From the NCBI GenBank assembly GCA_964503455.1, contig CAZCZR010000065.1, positions 1 to 9,803 of the forward strand: a stretch of DNA of 9,803 nt. The letters are read 5' to 3'. The notes beneath the pieces were generated by a model. That model had not been told where the DNA came from, did no database searches, and was given only the letters and a program-made list of their open reading frames with translations. Source of the stretch: CAZCZR01 sp964503455. Its GTDB lineage: Bacteria > Bacillota > Clostridia > UBA1381. Positions 6,596 to 9,803 of this stretch are shown piece after piece. Numbering within the stretch: position 1 is the stretch's first letter; each line of letters begins with the position of its first letter. A program made the translations under genes and the position numbers.

Positions 6596-7134
6596 TAGCG
6601 GTAACGGCGCGGCGCATCGCCGGAGAAGATTTTTTGAAAAAGCTTGAGCGCGTGGCTTCTGCGCATCCGCGGGCGGTGATACTCCGCGAGAAGGATCTCG
6701 GCGAAACGGAGTATGCCGCTCTTTACGGGCAATGCGCGCTGATATGTGAAAAATACGGGGTGCCTCTGGCGGTGAACGGTTTCCGCGCTGTCGCCGAAAG
6801 GCTCGGAGCGGAAATGATACAGCTTTCATACAGGGATTTTGCGCTCGGCGGATATAAAATGCGAAATATATTAAAGGGAGTGTCGGTTCACAGCGCGGAG
6901 GAAGCGAAAGCGGCGGAAATGCTCGGCGCGGACAGTCTTATAGCCGGACATATATACAGGACTGACTGCAAAAAAGGACTTGCGGGACGCGGGATCGGAT
7001 TTTTGAAGGAGGTCGTGAGGTCGGTGAGCATACCGGTGTATGCAATCGGCGGGATAGAAACGTCCGAACGGATAAAAGAAGTGACGGCAGCGGGTGCGGC
7101 GGACTACTGCGTGATGTCCTCGCTCTGGAAATGA
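6592..7134 (+). CDS. tenI: Thiazole tautomerase TenI (ThiE-like fold)
   Basis: 180-residue TIM-barrel protein of the ThiE/TenI family, starting in a 4-base ATGA overlap with thiH. The family holds ThiE (thiamine phosphate synthase) and TenI (aromatises the ThiG product). Here the sequence around AGHIYRTDCKKGLAGRG resembles B. subtilis TenI as I remember it (GHVFETDCKKGLEGRG), with His120 at the place of the TenI catalytic His. ThiE normally has a Pro there, a QxRxK motif (here ILREK, the Gln replaced by Ile) and an N-D pair for magnesium (here NG). VSVHSAEEA and VYAIGGIE are shared by both. I infer tautomerase activity. Automatic pipelines would probably call it thiE; without biochemical data some doubt remains. 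Confidence 0.85.
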   Translation: MIAVTARRIAGEDFLKKLERVASAHPRAVILREKDLGETEYAALYGQCALICEKYGVPLAVNGFRAVAERLGAEMIQLSYRDFALGGYKMRNILKGVSVHSAEEAKAAEMLGADSLIAGHIYRTDCKKGLAGRGIGFLKEVVRSVSIPVYAIGGIETSERIKEVTAAGAADYCVMSSLWK

Positions 7135-7140
7135 CAAAAC

Positions 7141-7177
7141 AACCGTGACGGATAAGGGTCCGCCGCGGTTATTTTAT
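7141..7177. terminator. Bidirectional intrinsic terminator between tenI and the amidase gene
   Basis: AACCG...CGGTT outer arms (7141-7145, 7166-7170) and CGGA...TCCG inner arms (7149-7152, 7159-7162) form a nearly continuous 12-bp stem with one mismatch and a 6-base loop. It is followed by ATTTTAT on the plus strand and GTTTTGT on the minus strand. It sits between converging genes and can serve both. Confidence 0.85.
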
Positions 7178-7183
7178 GCTTTG

Positions 7184-7654
7184 CTATTCTATTCTTATGG
7201 CGCGAAGATCGCGGTAATTGTAGGACGCAAGCGGTCTGTCAAGCGCATCGTTTGTGTGCGCCGCCAAAAGTATCGTGCGCGCAGTGCCTGCGCCGCGGTC
7301 AACGACTATCGGCGAATGATCAAAGCGTCCCTCGTCCGAAAACCTCAGCTGTATTATATCCCCTTCCAGCACCTCGGAAAGAGGTATGACTCTCCCCTTC
7401 GGTCCGGCGCCGGTGTTGGTGACAAGGAATCGGAACAATTCATCAACTCCGGTCCATGCGGGAGCGCGGTCGTTAAGGCTTATGTAGTACCATCCAAGGG
7501 TCGGAGTATAATTCATCTCTCCGCTCCCCGCATACAGACACTGCGATGCAAAATTTGTGCAGTCGCCGCCTATGGCGGAAAAATCATAATATGCCGGATT
7601 CCTTCCAAACGCCCATTTTCGCGCATATGCGACAGCCTTTTCCCTGTCGTACAT
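7184..7654 (-). CDS. Amidase_6 domain protein (papain-like fold), stand-alone
   Basis: 156 residues, nearly all one Amidase_6 (putative amidase) domain. Motifs: DREKAVAYARKWAFGRNP at the start; the nucleophile region GGDCTNFASQC (about 29-39); GWYY; a WTGV segment; and FDHSPIVVDRG carrying the likely catalytic His, followed by AAHTND. The fold is related to NlpC/P60 peptidases, so a cell-wall peptide or amide bond is a likely substrate, but none is proven. No signal peptide or membrane segment is seen, unlike secreted wall hydrolases. Start: the ATG at 7654 has GGGGGTGAT (7667-7659) in front of it; an upstream frame to 7714 adds a basic stretch without a ribosome site. About 150 bases separate it from the methyltransferase stop, with only a small hairpin and no T-tract, so co-transcription is possible. 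Confidence 0.85.
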   Translation of the reverse strand: MYDREKAVAYARKWAFGRNPAYYDFSAIGGDCTNFASQCLYAGSGEMNYTPTLGWYYISLNDRAPAWTGVDELFRFLVTNTGAGPKGRVIPLSEVLEGDIIQLRFSDEGRFDHSPIVVDRGAGTARTILLAAHTNDALDRPLASYNYRDLRAIRIE

Positions 7655-7807
7655 AAATATCACCCCCGATATATAATATGCGCTTCGCCGCCGGTTTGCC
7701 GGTAAATATATCACGGAGCTTACCCTTTCGCGAGGTACGGCTTCCGCCGCGCTGTAAAAAGGGTCTGATTTTCGGGGACCGCATAGTTATCCATACGGGG
7801 GTGTCTT

Positions 7808-8653
7808 TTACTTTTCTATAACACAGGTGACCATCTTTACGAACACCTCTTTAAGTCCGGGTATTTTCGCAAGCGGCGAAAACACGCTTCTCAACGGTGT
7901 ATGCGTATAGTACACGGGCGTTATGCCAAGGCTTTTTAAAATGCCTTCAAATCTTTTTATACTCATTTTATTGATATAGGAAATATACTCATGTCCGTTC
8001 TCATCGGTTGAAAAGCGAAACCTTATCCTGTCCTCCCCGTCCGGAAGATCCTTGACAAGATCCTTGTACACTTCTATAAGCGTATCATCGGAGAAGAACA
8101 AATGCACCCACGGCATATTCACCGCGTCGCTCAAATGCGCCCCGAAGGGATGATCATACGGCGGGAAATTGGTGTATATCCTTCCGCCCGGCTTCAAAAG
8201 CCTAAGCGCTTCTTTAAGCGCCCCCTCCGGATCGGAAACGTGTTCCATAAAATCATTCATTATTATGGTATCAAAGGATGCGTCATCAAACGGAAGCTTC
8301 GTCGCGTCACCCAAAACAAATTCAAACTTATCGCTGTAGCCGAGCTTCCTCGCCAATGCCGCCGACTCCTCGGCATATGCGGGGATTATATCCACTCCGG
8401 TTACTTTTTCAGCTCCGAGGCTTGCGTAATAAAGCGACTTCCCTCCGGCGCCGCATCCCATATCAAGCACACGCTTACCCTTAAACATCTCGTCGGCAGT
8501 GTATTTTTTCAAATAAAACGCTATGGTGTTCTCGCCCTTTTCAAACTGCCACTCGGCATATGATTTGCTGCCGTCGTTTTGCAGATTGAACGGATGCACC
8601 TGCTTCGGGAAAAGAGGATTTATGGCTTCAAGTACCTTTCCTGCAAATTTCAT
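7808..8653 (-). CDS. Class I SAM-dependent methyltransferase, substrate unknown
   Basis: 281 residues with a Rossmann methyltransferase core (Methyltransf_11-like): motif I VLDMGCGAGGKS (62-73), the acidic residue D88 in VTGVD, motif II region GDATKLPF (115-122), FDTIIMNDFMEHV (127-139) and LLKPGGRIY (152-160). The C-terminal half contains NFPPYDHPFGAHL and PWVHLFF, which I associate with methyltransferases of unknown small-molecule or glycan substrates; it gives no firm substrate. The ATG at 8653 is chosen because GGAG (8663-8660) precedes it by 6 bases. An in-frame ATG at 8665 and a GTG at 8686 have weaker sites and would overlap the leader structure. No clear promoter is visible upstream. 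Confidence 0.85.
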   Translation of the reverse strand: MKFAGKVLEAINPLFPKQVHPFNLQNDGSKSYAEWQFEKGENTIAFYLKKYTADEMFKGKRVLDMGCGAGGKSLYYASLGAEKVTGVDIIPAYAEESAALARKLGYSDKFEFVLGDATKLPFDDASFDTIIMNDFMEHVSDPEGALKEALRLLKPGGRIYTNFPPYDHPFGAHLSDAVNMPWVHLFFSDDTLIEVYKDLVKDLPDGEDRIRFRFSTDENGHEYISYINKMSIKRFEGILKSLGITPVYYTHTPLRSVFSPLAKIPGLKEVFVKMVTCVIEK

Positions 8654-8659
8654 AGTAAT

Positions 8660-8739
8660 CTCCATTCCGCCGCCCTGCGCCGGCACAAATAGGAATTAAG
8701 CTCAATCTCTTGCCGCAGGGCAAGGAATGACAAGAGATT
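8660..8739 (-). promoter_or_regulatory. Leader of the methyltransferase gene with mutually exclusive hairpins over the ribosome site
   Basis: On the minus strand three pairings compete. A: AATCTCTTG (8739-8731) with CAAGAGATT (8712-8704), 9 bp perfect. B: CTTGCC (8724-8719) with GGCAAG (8714-8709), 6 bp around a CTGC loop, sharing bases with A. C: CATTCC and GCCCTGCG (8729-8724, 8721-8714) with CGCAGGGC and GGAATG (8679-8672, 8668-8663), 14 Watson-Crick pairs plus two possible G-U pairs and one bulged base. C covers the GGAATGG start of the ribosome-site region and cannot form while A or B holds the same bases. This is the layout of a translational switch. Whether the region is transcribed, and any ligand, are unknown. 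Confidence 0.5.
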
Positions 8740-8740
8740 A

Positions 8741-8810
8741 TCGCGCATACGCGAATTTGACCCCGCCGGAGGCTGATGCGAAAGAAGCTTTCACGTTATA
8801 TTAGCCTCCG
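8741..8810 (-). repeat. Two further inverted repeats upstream of the methyltransferase leader
   Basis: TCGCG-CATA-CGCGA (8741-8754) is a perfect 5-bp hairpin. CGGAGGCT (8767-8774) and AGCCTCCG (8803-8810) form an 8-bp perfect stem that encloses a smaller GAAAG/CTTTC hairpin (8780-8792). Neither is followed by a T-tract on the minus strand, so they are not simple terminators. They may be the 5' part of the same structured leader or a remnant of a small repeat element. A promoter in this stretch is at best weak (TTGTAC, 17 bases, TAATAT on the minus strand). Confidence 0.5.
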
Positions 8811-8828
8811 CGTCTGCTGTGTACAAAA

Positions 8829-8859
8829 CAATAAAAGGCTGCTTCCTACGAAACAGCCT
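8829..8859 (-). terminator. Intrinsic terminator of the tRNA-Leu transcript
   Basis: Immediately downstream of the tRNA on the minus strand, AGGCTG (8859-8854) pairs with CAGCCT (8841-8836), extended inward by TTTC/GAAG to a 10-bp stem with a GTAG loop, and is followed by TTTTATTG. It should separate the tRNA transcript from the methyltransferase gene, though leaky read-through could feed it. Confidence 0.85.
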
Positions 8860-8861
8860 AA

Positions 8862-8946
8862 TGGTGCGGATAACAGGACTTGAACCTGCACCTCGTGAAA
8901 GACATGAACCTGAATCATGCGCGTCTGCCAATTCCGCCATATCCGC
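8862..8946 (-). tRNA. tRNA-Leu, anticodon CAG
   Basis: 85 bases including an encoded CCA end. Acceptor stem GCGGATA pairs perfectly with TATCCGC. The D arm contains GGCGGAATTGGCAGACGC. The anticodon stem CATGA/TCATG closes loop TTCAGGT, giving anticodon CAG (reads CUG). The variable arm is long (13 bases), as in class II tRNAs for Leu, and the T stem-loop GCAGG-TTCAAGT-CCTGT has one G-U pair. The discriminator base is A, as required by leucyl-tRNA synthetase. No sign of decay. The gene stands alone with its own promoter and terminator. Confidence 0.96.
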
Positions 8947-8959
8947 ATACGACTATTGT

Positions 8960-8988
8960 ATTATACCACGCTTTTTCCGGTTTGTCAA
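8960..8988 (-). promoter_or_regulatory. Near-ideal extended -10 promoter of tRNA-Leu
   Basis: On the minus strand a perfect TTGACA (8988-8983), 17-base spacer and perfect TATAAT (8965-8960), with TGG directly before the -10 (extended -10 element). Predicted start near 8953, a few bases before the mature 5' end at 8946. Strength fits a stable RNA gene. Confidence 0.93.
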
Positions 8989-9001
8989 TACTTTTTTCGC
9001 A

Positions 9002-9599
9002 CTATTTTTTTACGGCTTTTATGATTTCTCCCGATGCAAATTGTTGTGATCCGTATCTATCTTTTATCGTTATATTTCCGATCATATCCGCCGAATACTC
9101 CGTATTTTCCGCTTTTATCCGCAGATTTTCAAAGCGGAAGTCCGACAGCGCGTATTGTTCTTTATTTTCGCTTACGCAGAAAAAGGTATCACATTCGCAA
9201 TTACAATTCCTCATTGTTATATTGCTACCGTATGATTTAGGCAATTCTTGCCGACCTTTCAAATTACAAAACTGCGTCCACGGGTTGATATTGATAAAAT
9301 TCCCGATTGTACCTTTAACTTCATCAACCGTGATATACTCGTAACACTGCGGCGTATCGGGGCGGAATTTCAGCCGCAGGTCAGACAGCTATGGCAAAAG
9401 CCGTATTCGCAGTCCTCTAATGCGAATTTTGCAGATGAAGTCCCGCAGCCGTTGCGTTAGAACAGCTTGACAGATACACAAGGCGCGGACGCTGCCCGAT
9501 ATAACGCCGCCTTCTTCGATATACAGATTAACGCCTTGCCTGAAAAGCAACGCACCCGTCAATCGGCGTACTGTCGGGGAAAAATTCAATATCGTTCAT
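9002..9599 (-). pseudogene. GH28 (polygalacturonase-type) glycoside hydrolase, collapsed by internal deletions and frameshifts
   Basis: Five pieces of a clostridial GH28 enzyme follow in the right order in three frames. 1: MNDIEFFPDSTPID (9599-9558), the usual start. 2: TGALLFRQGVNLYIEEGGVISGS, split here as TGALLFRQGV and NLYIEEGGVISGS (9559-9491). 3: RPRLVYLSSC and GLHLQNS (9491-9420). 4: EDCEYGFCHSCLTCG (9417-9373). 5: KFRPDTPQCYEYITV through NITMRNCNCECDTFF and LSDFRFENLRI to the stop TAG (9371-9002). Intact relatives are about 500 residues; here about 200 remain. The parts between 1-2, 2-3 and 3-4 are gone, including the catalytic Asp, GHG and RIK region of GH28, so it cannot be active. 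The 4-5 break looks like loss of one base. The normal role would be cutting galacturonan or rhamnogalacturonan from pectin. A ribosome-site-like GAAAGG still precedes the ATG. Confidence 0.82.
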
Positions 9600-9803
9600 T
9601 TTTATTGCCTTTCGTAACGTTATTCGGCAGAGTGACAGACAGCTTGCCGTCAGCGTATCGCGCCTTAATCTCGCCTCTGACGCTGTTAAAGCTACATTCA
9701 AATCCGTCAATAAAATCAGTGCAAGCCGGATTTACGGTTACCGTCTTGAATCCGTCATCGCTTTTTATCCCCGCGACCTCCGTGAAAAACCACTCCATAA
9801 TAT
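9586..9803 (-). CDS. C-terminal fragment of a probable GH78 alpha-L-rhamnosidase (5' part outside the window)
   Basis: The frame is open from the right edge to a TGA at 9588-9586. The piece IMEWFFTEVAGIK, then GFKTVTVNP, then a segment ending RGEIKARYADGKLSVTLPNNV, follows the C-terminal beta domain typical of bacterial GH78 rhamnosidases (EW...AGI, GF....I.P, YGKI, L.VTVPANT). GH78 removes terminal rhamnose, for example from rhamnogalacturonan-I fragments, and would work with PL11 and GH28 enzymes. The usual last 15-25 residues after the P-N-N-V-T position are missing: the frame reads KGNKNERY and stops 14 bases inside the following GH28 remnant. A deletion may therefore have clipped this gene too, but a natural short end is possible. 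Whether the missing upstream part is intact cannot be known here. Confidence 0.62.
   Translation of the reverse strand, partial: IMEWFFTEVAGIKSDDGFKTVTVNPACTDFIDGFECSFNSVRGEIKARYADGKLSVTLPNNVTKGNKNERY

Noticed and set aside
7145..7705. Plus-strand frame of 186 codons
   Set aside because: Antisense of the Amidase_6 gene; starts inside the terminator and has no family features.
8102..8563. Plus-strand frame of 153 codons
   Set aside because: Antisense of the methyltransferase; basic, low-information translation without a ribosome site.
8862..8988. tRNA-Leu as an attachment site of an integrated element
   Set aside because: No integrase, no direct repeat of the tRNA 3' end and no foreign gene block flanks it in the window.
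8819..9344. Plus-strand frames crossing the tRNA and GH28 remnant
   Set aside because: They run antisense through the tRNA-Leu and its promoter and the pseudogene; no independent coding evidence.
1..9803. CRISPR arrays, insertion sequences, toxin-antitoxin or phage-defence genes
   Set aside because: No regularly spaced direct repeats, transposase, integrase or defence-type domains were seen on either strand.

Overview
The window looks like chromosomal DNA of a strictly anaerobic, pectin-using Firmicute of the class Clostridia, probably a gut Oscillospirales-type organism. Reasons: a single-chain (alpha2) glycyl-tRNA synthetase, a clostridial thiS-thiF-thiG-thiH order with the oxygen-sensitive radical-SAM ThiH in place of ThiO, strong AGGAGG-type ribosome binding sites, a stand-alone Amidase_6 protein, and pectin (rhamnogalacturonan-I) enzymes at both ends. 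The genus is an inference and is not shown by the sequence.

Layout. (1) 1-1357, minus: N-terminal 452 residues of a secreted PL11 rhamnogalacturonan lyase, cut by the left edge. (2) 1358-1833: divergent intergenic region with a promoter on each side and, between them, a tight cluster of DnaA boxes (1509-1622). (3) 1834-3666, plus: glyS and mscL. (4) 3667-3815: leader region with a promoter-like sequence containing a 16-bp palindrome, then a long hairpin directly upstream of thiS. (5) 3816-7134, plus: a tight thiS-thiF-thiG-thiH-tenI operon for the thiazole half of thiamine. Its last gene carries TenI (thiazole tautomerase) signatures and not those of thiamine phosphate synthase. (6) 7141-7177: a terminator shared by converging transcription units. 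(7) 7184-8653, minus: Amidase_6 protein and a class I SAM methyltransferase, the latter preceded by a leader with competing hairpins. (8) 8829-8988, minus: an isolated tRNA-Leu(CAG) with a near-ideal promoter and its own terminator. (9) 9002-9803, minus: a GH28 (polygalacturonase-type) gene collapsed by several deletions, preceded by the C-terminal tail of a probable GH78 alpha-L-rhamnosidase that runs off the right edge.

How the parts fit. ThiF adenylates the C-terminal Gly-Gly of ThiS, which then carries sulfur as thiocarboxylate. ThiH makes dehydroglycine from tyrosine. ThiG joins these with deoxyxylulose phosphate to form the thiazole phosphate tautomer, which TenI aromatises. The pyrimidine branch and the coupling enzyme ThiE must be elsewhere. 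The PL11, GH78 and GH28 genes point to rhamnogalacturonan-I use, but the GH28 copy is dead.

I found no clearly new multi-gene system. The less ordinary signals are non-coding: the DnaA-box cluster far from any dnaA gene, the thiS leader hairpin whose loop can pair with the thiS ribosome binding site with no TPP aptamer visible, and the methyltransferase leader with mutually exclusive foldings, one of which covers the ribosome binding site.
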